Position numbers and translations under genes: made by a program
The notes under the pieces: model-generated
What the model was told of the DNA's origin: nothing
The model's input: only the letters and a program-made list of their open reading frames with translations
Databases searched by the model: none
Origin: Cytophagaceae bacterium
GTDB taxonomy: Bacteria; Bacteroidota; Bacteroidia; Cytophagales; Flexibacteraceae
Assembly: GCA_947458545.1 (NCBI GenBank)
Contig: CANGYH010000008.1
Coordinates: 1 to 64,000, forward strand
Direction of reading: 5' to 3'
Length of the DNA stretch: 64,000 nt
Part shown: in pieces, positions 36,214 to 45,337 of the stretch
Layout of the letters: each line of letters starts with the position of its first letter
How positions within the stretch are numbered: position 1 is the first letter of the stretch

Positions 36214-39200
36214 TTAGAAGCTGTAAGAAACACCGATGCGGAAACGGCGGGGCAGGGTTACAAAATCTGGGTTCAGCATCAACTGCTGGTAGTAGAAAAT
36301 GTAGGTCTCTTGCGAGAAGGGGGCGATGTTACCCTGAGACAGTTGGTTCTGGCCAAACTGGCTGACCAAGAAACCGTTGTCGTCTGGGCGGCCGGTGCGG
36401 CGGTACACTTCTAATGTGTTGACCTGATTAAAGAGGTTCTGCACATAGAAGTAGACATTGAGCGATGACTCTTCGCTTGAAGTCAGCCCCTTGAAATAGA
36501 AAGTTTTGTCGATACGCAGGCCGGTACGGTTGTTCCAGGGCAGGCGCGCACCGTTGATGCTGCCTTGTATCTGGCTGCGGCCACCCCAGAAAGAACCATC
36601 CACCGTGTATGGGTTGCCCGAGCCGAGGAAGGTGGTGGTGTTGATACCCGCATTGGCAAAGGGGTAGAACCCGCCGATGGAGGGGCCCTCTTTGTCGCCG
36701 GTGCGGTAGTCCAGGTTCAGCTTGATGGCGTGGCGCTGATCCCAGTTTTGTGGGGTGATGTTACGCAGGTTGGGCGTGTTGGTGTTGAGCAGCGCCGTGG
36801 CAAAGTCTGAGGCAGAGCCCTCGGTAAACTGCAGCGTGTAGCTGGCGTTCATGCCGAAGCCCAGGCCTCCGCGCTTGCGGTAGTCGAAGCTGGCCGTCAT
36901 GCCCTTCATCACACCAAAGTCGATGTTGTCGTTGGTGCGGAAGCTGGGGTTGGGGTAACCGCCGATGATGTTGACCACCTGGATCAGGTCTTTAACCTCT
37001 GAGTAGAAGGCAGAAAGCTTCAGGGCCGTGTTCTGGCTCAGGCGCTGTTGGAAACCGAGCTGATAGTCGATCTTCCGCTGAGGGCGCAGGTTCGGGTTGG
37101 TCAAGAAGGGGTTGTTGTTGTTGTCGCGCAGGTTGTAGTACTGCAGCGGGCTGCCGAAGTTGCTGCCCGTATTGGGGCCAGAGCGGCCGTTGCCCGTTAC
37201 AGATACGGGGCGCTGCGTGAGCACGTCGTAGTGGGCAAAGAAGAGGGCGTCTTCAGATATCGGGAACGAGAACGCCAGACGTGGCATTACGTTGGTCTGC
37301 GGGCGGAAGTCCGTAAAGGCATCCAGGGTGATGCCGCGGTCGCGCTGCAGGTTGCGCTCAAACGTGTTGAGGCGGGTAATGTCGTAGAGTGGGAAGAAGT
37401 TGCCGTTCTGCGCTATCTGCACGGGGTTGCTTATCTCGCCTCCGTTGGCATCGTAGAAGGTACGACCGTTGCGGAAGCCAACTACTCGGAACTCGTTTTC
37501 GTTCGTGCCCGGTACCAGCTCGTCGGCCGACTTGTCCAGGTACACGGCATAGTCAGAGCCAATGTTACCGGGCGTGCGGAAGGCCTCGCCCGCTGCATTG
37601 CGGAAACGGCCCAGGTTGGCCTCGCCGACGGTAGTCAGGCGCGTCAGGCTGTAGTTGTCGCGCAGCACCTGCTGGTTGATGTCGAACTGATCTACCCGCA
37701 CACCGGCACGGATGATGAGGTCGTTGATCTCGAACTTGTCTTCGATGTAACCCGCCAGGTAAATGGGGCGGAACGCATCGATGGGCCGGTTGATCGTATC
37801 GGTAAAGAAGTCGTTAAAGCTGGGGCGTGCCGTGTAGCGATCACCGTATGCATTCACGCCGCGGTAGCTGGCCACCGGGTTTTGCCCGTCGCCGAAGAGC
37901 TCGCCTGGGGTAAAGTTGCGCAGGCTCAGCAGGCTGGGGTCAAGCTCCTCGGGGTTGATGAGGCGGTTGTTGGGCAGGCCCAGGATCTGACGGATGCGGC
38001 GGTCGTAGGCAGACTGGTTGACGATGTTGCCCTCGCCGTTGGTCAGCACGGCCAGGTCTGGGTCTATGGTGATGACCCGGTTGCCGTTAGGCAGGTAGCT
38101 CGTCGTAAAGCTGGAGTTAGACGTGCCGCGCAGTGGGCTGTTTACAATATGGTTGTTGAGCAGGCGGCGAGCGGCACCCCAAGGAGTACGCAGGCTATTG
38201 CTCTCGTCGCCGGCACCGTACAGGCGCTGCACGCGCTGCTCGTACTCAAAACCGAGCTTGATGCTGTGCTTGCCGATGTCACCAGCCACCTGGCCGGTAA
38301 AGCGGTACTGCTCGTCAGAGTTCCAGCCATAGTTCTGCAACAACTGGCCAGGGTAAGAGAACGGAGAGACCGTCTGGGTGGGGTCGTCAATGTTCAGGCC
38401 GGGGAAGAAGTTGTAGGCCCAGTCTACGTTGTTGCGGGCATCACCGTTGATGAGGCCCCCAAAGGCCGGCAGCAATTGGTAAATGTTGTTGGGGCCAAAG
38501 GGCGCTCCGCGGAACTCGTCCAGAATCTGCAGGTTCCGGTTAACGGCAGGGCCAGCACCGCTGAAGGGCTCAAAATCATAGCCGCCCAGCAAGCCCTGGC
38601 TAATGGTATTGCCCACGATGCGGTAGCGGGTGCTGGGGTCAGACAGCAGCGGGATGCTGTCCACAATCGTAGAGGTACCTGGCTGGTAAACGTAGAAGAA
38701 AGGTGCAGCACCCGGGCCCAGCAGCGAGTCTGCCCCGAAGGCCACACGGCGCTCGCGGAACTTGCCAAAGTAGTTGTACAGCTCCACATTCTCGCGGAAG
38801 CGGCTGTCCTCGCTGATGCCAAAGTTGCGGCTGTAGTCAGCCTGTACCTGGTAGTAGAAGTTTTTAAGCCCGAAGCCGCTTTCTGTATTGCCCAGGTTGG
38901 GGAACGTCTGGCGGAAGCGGATAAAGCCGTTGTAGTCGTGCCGGCTGAAGATGGGGTTGAGCCCGTAGTTAAACAGGTTGAAGTTGCTGCTCTGCTGGCG
39001 GTGGCCGTAGTTGTAGTTGCCACCTACGCTGATGATGATATTCTCCTTGGGCTGATAGTCCAGCGTGAGGTTAAACTGGTTCTGCCCGGCAGCGGCATTG
39101 GGGCGGGCTTGCACACGCTCAAAATCGCCGGGCTGTAGGAAGTCTGCCGCAGAGCGATAAACGCTGGATCCGTCGGCCAGGGGCACCAGGCGGAAGGGCC

Positions 39201-40137
39201 GCTGCTCAAGCTCGCGGAGCACCTCTGGCTTGGCTACGAGATAGTTATAGGCAGAGGGGCTGGGGTCGCGGTTGTACTCGTAGGTATAGGCGGCGTACAC
39301 ACCCAGGATGGTCCGCGTAGAGGTCTTGTTGGTGGTGGGGTCCGTGGTGGTTTTGCGCAACAGCGGGCCGCTGAAGTTGCCGCCTACCAGATTGTAGTTC
39401 CACCTGTCGAAGATGCGGCTCGTCTCGTACTGGATACCGGCACGGTAGTTGCTGGCTGCACCCTTGGTTGTTACAGATATGATACCACCGAGCGCATCTC
39501 CATACTGGGCGGGCACGCCGCCCGTAATCACAGAGATTTCAGCGATCGTCTCTACGGGAGGATACTGCGTACCGAACTGGCGCACACCGTTCACAAACAC
39601 GATGTTGTCTCCGCCGCGGTTGCCGCGCACGTTCAGCGCGCCGCCGTCGTCGTTAGAGAAAACGCCGGCCGTGGTGGTCAGCACGGTGTTGATGTTACGG
39701 CTCGGCAGCTTTTCGATGTCCTTACCCGTCAGCTTGGTACCCGTAGAGGTGTTGTCCTTGTCTATCAAAGGCACGCGGTACGTCTCTACCACTACCTCAT
39801 TGAGCTCTTTGGCCTCGTTGGGCAGCGAGAGGTTCAGGCGTGTGGTCGTCTCGAAGTTGATGCGTACCTCATTGACCACGATCTTACGGAAGCCCAGGGC
39901 GCTGGCCTCTACCTGGTATGTACCCGGTGTAAGCGGCGATACGACGTACTGGCCGTTCTCGTCGGCCACGCCGCCCCCTTTGAGCTGCCCGCCCGAGAGC
40001 ACCCGGACGGCGGCAAAGGGTACGGGCTCCTTGGTATCTCGGTCTAACACCGTGCCCGAAAGCTTGCCGTTCTGCGCCAGCACAGCCAGGGGGAGGGCCA
40101 AGAATAGATAAAGTAGAACAGGTAGCTTTTTAATCAT
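36214..40137 (-). CDS. TonB-dependent receptor with carboxypeptidase-like domain
   Basis: This is a 1307-residue outer-membrane protein. The ATG at 40137 gives a signal peptide (MIKKLPVLLYLFLALPLAVLAQ). Residues 23-100 form a carboxypeptidase-regulatory-like beta domain (LSGTVLDRDTKEPVPFAAV). A plug domain follows (DIEKLPSRNINTVLTTTAGV, NVRGNRGGDNIVFVNGV, ALGGIISVTTKG), then a long barrel ending FRIGVSYSF. Such receptors take up substrates with TonB energy. There is no adjacent SusD partner, so it is not a standard SusCD pair. It leads the three-gene unit with a large surface protein and a PorV-like protein. The ligand is unknown. Confidence 0.9.
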   Translation of the reverse strand: MIKKLPVLLYLFLALPLAVLAQNGKLSGTVLDRDTKEPVPFAAVRVLSGGQLKGGGVADENGQYVVSPLTPGTYQVEASALGFRKIVVNEVRINFETTTRLNLSLPNEAKELNEVVVETYRVPLIDKDNTSTGTKLTGKDIEKLPSRNINTVLTTTAGVFSNDDGGALNVRGNRGGDNIVFVNGVRQFGTQYPPVETIAEISVITGGVPAQYGDALGGIISVTTKGAASNYRAGIQYETSRIFDRWNYNLVGGNFSGPLLRKTTTDPTTNKTSTRTILGVYAAYTYEYNRDPSPSAYNYLVAKPEVLRELEQRPFRLVPLADGSSVYRSAADFLQPGDFERVQARPNAAAGQNQFNLTLDYQPKENIIISVGGNYNYGHRQQSSNFNLFNYGLNPIFSRHDYNGFIRFRQTFPNLGNTESGFGLKNFYYQVQADYSRNFGISEDSRFRENVELYNYFGKFRERRVAFGADSLLGPGAAPFFYVYQPGTSTIVDSIPLLSDPSTRYRIVGNTISQGLLGGYDFEPFSGAGPAVNRNLQILDEFRGAPFGPNNIYQLLPAFGGLINGDARNNVDWAYNFFPGLNIDDPTQTVSPFSYPGQLLQNYGWNSDEQYRFTGQVAGDIGKHSIKLGFEYEQRVQRLYGAGDESNSLRTPWGAARRLLNNHIVNSPLRGTSNSSFTTSYLPNGNRVITIDPDLAVLTNGEGNIVNQSAYDRRIRQILGLPNNRLINPEELDPSLLSLRNFTPGELFGDGQNPVASYRGVNAYGDRYTARPSFNDFFTDTINRPIDAFRPIYLAGYIEDKFEINDLIIRAGVRVDQFDINQQVLRDNYSLTRLTTVGEANLGRFRNAAGEAFRTPGNIGSDYAVYLDKSADELVPGTNENEFRVVGFRNGRTFYDANGGEISNPVQIAQNGNFFPLYDITRLNTFERNLQRDRGITLDAFTDFRPQTNVMPRLAFSFPISEDALFFAHYDVLTQRPVSVTGNGRSGPNTGSNFGSPLQYYNLRDNNNNPFLTNPNLRPQRKIDYQLGFQQRLSQNTALKLSAFYSEVKDLIQVVNIIGGYPNPSFRTNDNIDFGVMKGMTASFDYRKRGGLGFGMNASYTLQFTEGSASDFATALLNTNTPNLRNITPQNWDQRHAIKLNLDYRTGDKEGPSIGGFYPFANAGINTTTFLGSGNPYTVDGSFWGGRSQIQGSINGARLPWNNRTGLRIDKTFYFKGLTSSEESSLNVYFYVQNLFNQVNTLEVYRRTGRPDDNGFLVSQFGQNQLSQGNIAPFSQETYIFYYQQLMLNPDFVTLPRRFRIGVSYSF

Positions 40138-40185
40138 CCGTAAGTTTTCCGCAACTGTGTGTCTCTGCGATGGGAAAAAGGCCCG

Positions 40186-40219
40186 TAAATATAGGTTTGC
40201 CCAAGGGGCAACCGCAAAA
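40186..40219 (-). promoter_or_regulatory. Candidate promoter of receptor/PorV-like unit
   Basis: On the minus strand TTTTG (40219-40215) is followed by 21 bases and TATATTTA (40193-40186), one mismatch from TAnnTTTG. It is 48 bases before the receptor ATG. Confidence 0.45.
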
Positions 40220-40420
40220 CCAAAAAGCCTAATTGGCGTATAACCGCCAAAATTTCTTTGGCACCCCAGACACAAGGGCCAACAATCTTTGGAAAACACC
40301 TAACCATCTAAGCGTAAGCCTGTTACTCTTGCGCCCCTAGGCCAATATGCAATAGATGAATAGCGGCGTTATGCACCACACGCAAGCCATCGGACTGATT
40401 GTCAAGCCCTAGAGGTTGCC

Positions 40421-41359
40421 CTACCCTTGTTGCACCAGTTGCAAGATTTTTTCTAGCAACACCTCCGAAATCCGCCTGTAAGATTCTACCGTCCACCCCG
40501 CCACATGCGGAGAGAAGATGACCTTTTGCGACTCCTGCAAGCTTTTAAGCACCTCGTTTTGGTGCGCTGTGGTGCGGGTAAAGTCTTCTTCTTCCAGCAC
40601 ATCCAGCGCGGCGCCGCGCACCTTGCCCTCTTGCAAGGCAAGGTGCAGGCCTTGCAGGGGCAGCACCTCGCCCCTAGAGGTGTTTATCACCCAGACCGGC
40701 CTTACGAAGCGCTGGTAGAAGTCATGATTCACCATGTGGCGGGTTTCTTCCGTCAGTGGCACATGCAGAGATAGAATATCAGCCACTGCCCAGATTTCTT
40801 CCAGACTCGAGCGCTCTGCTTTGCCATCAGGCCAGTCCGTCAGGTACTTGTCATAGGCCAGCACGCGGCAGCCAAACGCCGCCAGCCGCCTGGCAAAAGC
40901 CCGGCCCATATTGCCGTAGCCGATCAGGCCGACGGTTTTGCCTAGCAGCTCGTGGCCGCGGTTGGCCTCGCGCTGCCAGAGGCCTTGGCGCACCTCGGCA
41001 TCGGCTTGCGGAATGTGGTTCAGCAGGGCCAGCAGCAGCCCCATACAGTGCTCGGCCACGGCATCGCGGTTGCCTTCGGGCGCATTCAGCAGGGTTATGC
41101 CACGCCGGGCAGCCTCGACGGTGTCTATGTTGTCGGTGCCCGCCCCAGCCCTGGCTACCCAGCGCAAGGCAGTGGCCGCCGCAAAAAAAGCAGAATCAAG
41201 CTTCAGTTTGCTGCGCACTACAATGCCCGCATAAGCCCCTATGTTGGCCAGTACCTCGGCCCGGCCTGCCTGGGGGGCATAGGTATAGCCAATGCCAGCC
41301 GCATCCAGCCCTTGCATCAGGGCGGGGTGCATCTCATCTACGATATAGCATCTGGGCAT
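40421..41359 (-). CDS. D-isomer-specific 2-hydroxyacid dehydrogenase
   Basis: This 312-residue NAD-dependent oxidoreductase resembles 3-phosphoglycerate dehydrogenase (SerA) and its relatives. The Rossmann motif is GLIGYGNMG (144-152). The catalytic set is R229 (INTSRGEV), E256 (ALDVLEEE) and H285 (FSPHVAGWT). The ATG at 41359 (MPRCYIVDEMHP) begins the catalytic domain cleanly, 19 bases after rsmA. There is no C-terminal ACT domain, so it is the short type; SerA, glyoxylate reductase and related activities all remain possible. Confidence 0.88.
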   Translation of the reverse strand: MPRCYIVDEMHPALMQGLDAAGIGYTYAPQAGRAEVLANIGAYAGIVVRSKLKLDSAFFAAATALRWVARAGAGTDNIDTVEAARRGITLLNAPEGNRDAVAEHCMGLLLALLNHIPQADAEVRQGLWQREANRGHELLGKTVGLIGYGNMGRAFARRLAAFGCRVLAYDKYLTDWPDGKAERSSLEEIWAVADILSLHVPLTEETRHMVNHDFYQRFVRPVWVINTSRGEVLPLQGLHLALQEGKVRGAALDVLEEEDFTRTTAHQNEVLKSLQESQKVIFSPHVAGWTVESYRRISEVLLEKILQLVQQG

Positions 41360-41378
41360 GGGCAGGCAGTCTGGCGGG

Positions 41379-42215
41379 CTAGAGCAGGTCAGTATCCTCA
41401 GGCGCGATAGGCGGCAGTGCTGCCCCGGCCGTGCGGCGGGCATACAAGGCCACGGCCAAGTCTATAAACGCGGCCACAGACAATTGTTCTGCCCGGCTGT
41501 CCAAATGGGGCACGCCGTCGTCTAGGGCAATGCCCAGGCTGCCGAGGGCGTTGCGCAGCATCTTGCGCCGCTGGTTGAAGGCCGCCTTCACCACGTGCTG
41601 GAAGAACGCATGCGGCACCGGCAGATCTGCCGACTGCCGGCCATTGCGCGTTAGCACAATAACGCCGCTATCTACCTTCGGCGGCGGCAGAAAAGAGCCC
41701 GGCTTTACTGTAAAGGCATATTTAATGTCGTACCAAAGCTGCAGCAGCACAGAGAGGATACCATACTCTTTGTTGCCTGGCCCGCTGGCAATGCGCCGGG
41801 CCACCTCGCGCTGCACCATGCACACCACCGTCGGTATCCGGTCGTAGTCGGCCAACACCTTAAAGAAGATCTGGCTGCTGATGTTGTAGGGAAAGTTGCC
41901 TGCCACCACCACCGGGCCATTGCCCGTTTGGGCCAGATCGGCCTGCAAAAAGTCAGCTAACTGTACATGGTAAGGCTCGGCCGCATATCGCTGCTGCAGC
42001 ACGGCTACAGACTCGGCGTCCACGTCCATCAAATAGAGGCCGCGGTAGCCTGCGGTGGGCAGGTGCTCCGTCAGGGCACCCTCGCCGGGGCCCACCTCAA
42101 CCAAGGCAGCGCCGTTGCCCTCAGCAGGCACCAGCGCGCCAATACGTGCGCAGATGCTCTTGTCTGTCAGAAAATGCTGCCCCAGCCATTTCTTAGCCTT
42201 GATGTGTTTCGCCAT
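41379..42215 (-). CDS. rsmA: 16S rRNA dimethyladenosine transferase
   Basis: This 278-residue enzyme (KsgA) dimethylates two adjacent adenines near the 3' end of 16S rRNA with S-adenosylmethionine. It shows KKWLGQHFLTD at the start, the SAM-binding VEVGPGEGALTE (40-50) and catalytic NFPY at 107-110. The C-terminal domain includes FNQRRKMLRNAL. A normal length and motif order. The 2-hydroxyacid dehydrogenase gene follows 19 bases downstream and is probably co-transcribed. Confidence 0.95.
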   Translation of the reverse strand: MAKHIKAKKWLGQHFLTDKSICARIGALVPAEGNGAALVEVGPGEGALTEHLPTAGYRGLYLMDVDAESVAVLQQRYAAEPYHVQLADFLQADLAQTGNGPVVVAGNFPYNISSQIFFKVLADYDRIPTVVCMVQREVARRIASGPGNKEYGILSVLLQLWYDIKYAFTVKPGSFLPPPKVDSGVIVLTRNGRQSADLPVPHAFFQHVVKAAFNQRRKMLRNALGSLGIALDDGVPHLDSRAEQLSVAAFIDLAVALYARRTAGAALPPIAPEDTDLL

Positions 42216-42406
42216 GCGCTCGCCTCAAAAAGGCCCCGCAAAGTTGCGCCCCGCCATGCGTAACAACCCGCACCCCCTCCAAATCTTACGCTGCCCCTCA
42301 GCGGCGGGCTGCAGCTGCTGGCCCTACATAGCGCTTTGGCTTACCATAATTGTGTGTGCGTAGGCCCTCACCAGCTAGCCTGGCATAACCTAAATCACAA
42401 AAAACC

Positions 42407-43156
42407 ATGGCACGTCCGGCTTTTTCTAGACGATCTTTCTTGCACAAGGGGTTGTTGGCATCGGCTGCTGCCCTTGCGGCACCCGGCTTAACCCAAGCCC
42501 TGGCTGCTGGCCCAAGCGTACAGGCCCCAACACCTACCCAGCCACCAGAGGCAGACGATGGAGCCAAGTTGCCAGTCGTCTTTCTGATAGGCACACTGCA
42601 CAGCACCGCCGTCCACCAACAGGTAGAGCGCCTGCTGAAGGGCAAGGCCAGCGTCATCTCGCCTGCCACCAATTGCGGCAACTCGCTAGACGTGCTCAAA
42701 AACATCCCCGGCTGGATCAAGCAATACAATCCAGATCTGGTACATATCTCCACCGGGTTCGAGGACGTCCGCTCCATCTACTACGGCAGCGACGACCGCA
42801 TGGTGCCACGGTCCTTTTATAAACGGAACCTCTTTCAGATCATAGACCTCATCTACGGCGTGTCTGACAAGGCTGTGCCGATGTGGGCCACCATCACACC
42901 CATAGACGACGACCGCCTGGTAGAAGCCAAGGCCAAGCAGCGAGACTGGACCGCCTTCAACGACGATGTGTTGCTCTACAACCGCGAGGCAGCCAAAATA
43001 TGCCGCCGGATGAAAGCCAGGGTGAACGACCTCTACGGCACCGTGCTAGACAATGGCGCCCAGGCCCTGCTGGCCCCCAATGGCTACGACCTCAACGGCA
43101 AGGGCGTTACCGTTGTAGCCCAACAGGTGGCTACGTCAATAGAGAGCTACCTCTAG
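42407..43156 (+). CDS. Tat-exported SGNH-hydrolase-like protein without catalytic residues
   Basis: This is a 249-residue protein with a twin-arginine signal (SRRSFLHKGLLASAAALAA, cleavage near residue 34) and a Pro-rich linker. The rest follows the SGNH/GDSL hydrolase fold order: VVFLIGTLHS, NCGNSLDVLKN, DLVHISTGFED, MWATITPIDDDR, YNREAAKICR and LLAPNGYDLNGKG. However, block I reads GTL (62-64) where the family has GDS with the nucleophile. The C-terminal DxxH is replaced by N225-x-x-D228. It therefore seems to be a pseudoenzyme, perhaps a sugar-binding or scaffold protein of the envelope. Assignment is from motif order recalled from the family. Confidence 0.7.
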   Translation: MARPAFSRRSFLHKGLLASAAALAAPGLTQALAAGPSVQAPTPTQPPEADDGAKLPVVFLIGTLHSTAVHQQVERLLKGKASVISPATNCGNSLDVLKNIPGWIKQYNPDLVHISTGFEDVRSIYYGSDDRMVPRSFYKRNLFQIIDLIYGVSDKAVPMWATITPIDDDRLVEAKAKQRDWTAFNDDVLLYNREAAKICRRMKARVNDLYGTVLDNGAQALLAPNGYDLNGKGVTVVAQQVATSIESYL

Positions 43157-43219
43157 GCAATAGCTGCAGCCTTAGGGCCGCCTCCCTCCCTTTTATTGGC
43201 TAACTTGCGGCTGCAAAAT

Positions 43220-43258
43220 GCAAAGCCCGGCAACCTGTCCGCAGGGGCCGGGCTTTGT
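43220..43258 (+). terminator. Terminator between SGNH-like gene and pyruvate kinase
   Basis: CAAAGCCCGGC (43221-43231) pairs with GCCGGGCTTTG (43247-43257) across a 15-base loop. It has only a short T-run and lies upstream of pyk. Confidence 0.65.
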
Positions 43259-43306
43259 GGCCTACCCTACTCTCTCTCTCCTCCTACTCTAGGCGCGCAT
43301 CACAAA

Positions 43307-44737
43307 ATGTCTATCTCCTTCAACCGTACCAAGATCGTCGCAACCGTAGGCCCGGCCTGCAATACCAAAGAGGGCCTGCGGGCGCTCATCCAGGCCGGGG
43401 CCGATGTGTTCAGGCTCAACTTCTCGCACGGCAACCACGAGGGCCATGCCAACGTCATCCGCCTGGTGCGAGAGCTTAATGCCGAGCTGGGCACCAACGT
43501 AGCCCTGCTGCAAGACCTCCAAGGCCCCAAAATCCGCGTAGAAGAGGTAGAAAACAACGGGGTAGAGATTACAGCCGGCAGCAAACTCATCATCACCACA
43601 GAGCGCGTCCTAGGCAGTGCCGAGCGCGTATCTACCAGCTACCAGGCCCTGGTAGAAGACGTCGAGATCGGCGACGCCATCTTGATAGACGACGGCAAGC
43701 TAGAGCTGCGCGTAGTAGAGAAAGCCTCCAAAGAGGTAACCTGCGTGGTGATTTATGGCGGCATGCTCAAAAGCCGCAAAGGCATAAACCTGCCCAACAC
43801 CAACGTAAGCGCCCCAAGCCTGACCGAAAAAGACCTAGAAGACCTGCTCTTCGGCCTCGAGCACGAGGTAGATTGGGTGGCCCTCTCGTTCGTACGCACG
43901 GCCGACGATCTGCGCCACATCAAGTCTATCATAGACGGCAAAGGCAAACGCACCCTGGTGGTGGCCAAAATAGAAAAGCCCCAGGCCGTAGCCAACATAG
44001 ACGAAATCATTGAAGTAACCGACGGCCTGATGGTGGCCCGCGGAGACCTGGGCGTAGAAATGCCCATGGAAGACGTGCCCAACATCCAGCGTATGCTGCT
44101 GCAGAAGTGCAACGCCGCGGCCAAGCCCGTCATCGTAGCCACGCAGATGCTGGAGTCTATGATAGAGAACCCCCGCCCCACCCGCGCCGAGACCAACGAC
44201 GTGGCCACGGCCGTATCCAGCGGGGCAGATGCCGTCATGCTCTCGGCCGAGACAGCCTCTGGGGCCTACCCCAGCCTGGCCGTCGCCGCCATGAGCCGCA
44301 TCATCGGCGCCACCGAGGCCGGCTCCAAATCAGTGTACCACAAAGGTTACGAGCTAGATAAGGATACCGACACCTACCTCTCAGACTCGGTCATCAGCTC
44401 GGCCTGCATCCTGGCGCAAAACACGGGGGCCAAGGCCATCTGCGCCCTCACCAGCTCTGGCTACTCGGCCCTGCGCGCCAGCCACCACCGCCCAGAGTGC
44501 CCGGTGTACATCTTTACCCGCCGCCCGCACCTGCTCACCCAGCTAAGCCTGCTCTGGGGCGTTAAGACCCAATACTACGAGCGCAGCAAACCCACCGACG
44601 AGACGGTGGACGAGCTCAAGCACATCCTGAAGGCCCAGCATGGCCTGGTTGCAGGAGACAGCTTTATCCTCATCGCCTCTATCCCCCTCAACGAGCGGGG
44701 CCGGGCCAACATGATCAAACTTACCTTGGTCGACTAA
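43307..44737 (+). CDS. pyk: Pyruvate kinase
   Basis: This 476-residue glycolytic enzyme transfers phosphate from phosphoenolpyruvate to ADP. The ATG at 43307 (MSISFNRTKIVATVGPAC) fits the usual start; an upstream frame extension crosses the preceding terminator. Visible signatures are DVFRLNFSHGNHE, LLQDLQGPKIRVE, the active-site VAKIEKPQAVANIDEI, MVARGDLGVEMP and TQMLESMIENPRPTRAE. The C-terminal allosteric domain is complete. A terminator follows. Confidence 0.96.
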   Translation: MSISFNRTKIVATVGPACNTKEGLRALIQAGADVFRLNFSHGNHEGHANVIRLVRELNAELGTNVALLQDLQGPKIRVEEVENNGVEITAGSKLIITTERVLGSAERVSTSYQALVEDVEIGDAILIDDGKLELRVVEKASKEVTCVVIYGGMLKSRKGINLPNTNVSAPSLTEKDLEDLLFGLEHEVDWVALSFVRTADDLRHIKSIIDGKGKRTLVVAKIEKPQAVANIDEIIEVTDGLMVARGDLGVEMPMEDVPNIQRMLLQKCNAAAKPVIVATQMLESMIENPRPTRAETNDVATAVSSGADAVMLSAETASGAYPSLAVAAMSRIIGATEAGSKSVYHKGYELDKDTDTYLSDSVISSACILAQNTGAKAICALTSSGYSALRASHHRPECPVYIFTRRPHLLTQLSLLWGVKTQYYERSKPTDETVDELKHILKAQHGLVAGDSFILIASIPLNERGRANMIKLTLVD

Positions 44738-44764
44738 GACCCAGCCAGGTCCGCACCTGGCAGT

Positions 44765-44793
44765 ACGGCGCTCTGCAAGGGCGCCGTTTTTAT
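44765..44793. terminator. Terminator of pyruvate kinase gene
   Basis: ACGGCGC (44765-44771) pairs with GCGCCGT (44781-44787), followed by a T-run that overlaps the end of the convergent DUF2147 gene. Confidence 0.8.
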
Positions 44794-45236
44794 TTGCCCC
44801 TCACCCGCTGCCAGACCTCGGTGCGGCCAATCCAGGTAAAGCCTATGTAGCCGCGCACGCTCAAGGTGCCATCGGGCCGGACACTCATCATGCAGCGGTA
44901 TGTCTTGCCAGACTCAGGGTCGTAAATCATCCCGTGGGTGTAAACGCCCTCGGCCTTGTCGTACCGAAAGCCCGTCAGGTTCACCATCCCAATCAGCGGC
45001 CGGCTTTGCAGCGCAACGGATGGGTTGTGCACATCCAACTTAGGGCGGCCCTCCTCATTAAAAGGAGCCCGCAGCCAGACGATGCGGCCCTGGTAGAGCC
45101 CATGCTGCCGGTAAATCTCGATGTGGGCTTTGCCCGTACCGGTGAGCCATTGGCCCAAAATGGCATCGGCGTTTTGCGCCCGGGCCGATAATACAGCCGA
45201 AAGCAACCAGGCAACTGTCAGAAAACACCTAACCAT
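44790..45236 (-). CDS. DUF2147 family secreted protein
   Basis: This is a 148-residue protein starting at the ATG at 45236 with a signal peptide (MVRCFLTVAWLLSAVLSARAQ). The mature part matches DUF2147: ILGQWLTGTGKAHIEIYRQ, GMVNLTGFRYDKA, YDPESGKTYRCMM and YIGFTWIGRTEVWQRV. The family is a small lipocalin-like beta-barrel found in the periplasm of many bacteria; its ligand is not known. Confidence 0.88.
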   Translation of the reverse strand: MVRCFLTVAWLLSAVLSARAQNADAILGQWLTGTGKAHIEIYRQHGLYQGRIVWLRAPFNEEGRPKLDVHNPSVALQSRPLIGMVNLTGFRYDKAEGVYTHGMIYDPESGKTYRCMMSVRPDGTLSVRGYIGFTWIGRTEVWQRVRGK

Positions 45237-45276
45237 ATCCGCGGGCTTTGGCATGCAAGGTAGGCCAACGTACGGG

Positions 45277-45309
45277 CATAAAAAAACCCCGCCCAAAAGG
45301 GCAGGGTTC
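45277..45309 (-). terminator. Terminator of PID-CTERM-like gene
   Basis: AACCC-GCCC (45285-45294) pairs with GGGC-GGGTT (45299-45308), with an A-run at 45279-45285 that is a T-run on the minus strand. Confidence 0.75.
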
Positions 45310-45337
45310 TCATATTGAAATCCTTGTGAGCCGTGGC

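Noticed and set aside
37048-39138. A 696-codon open frame opposite the TonB-dependent receptor
   Set aside because: The minus-strand receptor has clear domains along the same stretch. The reverse frame has no recognisable domain and an odd composition, and high GC with skewed third positions produces such frames.
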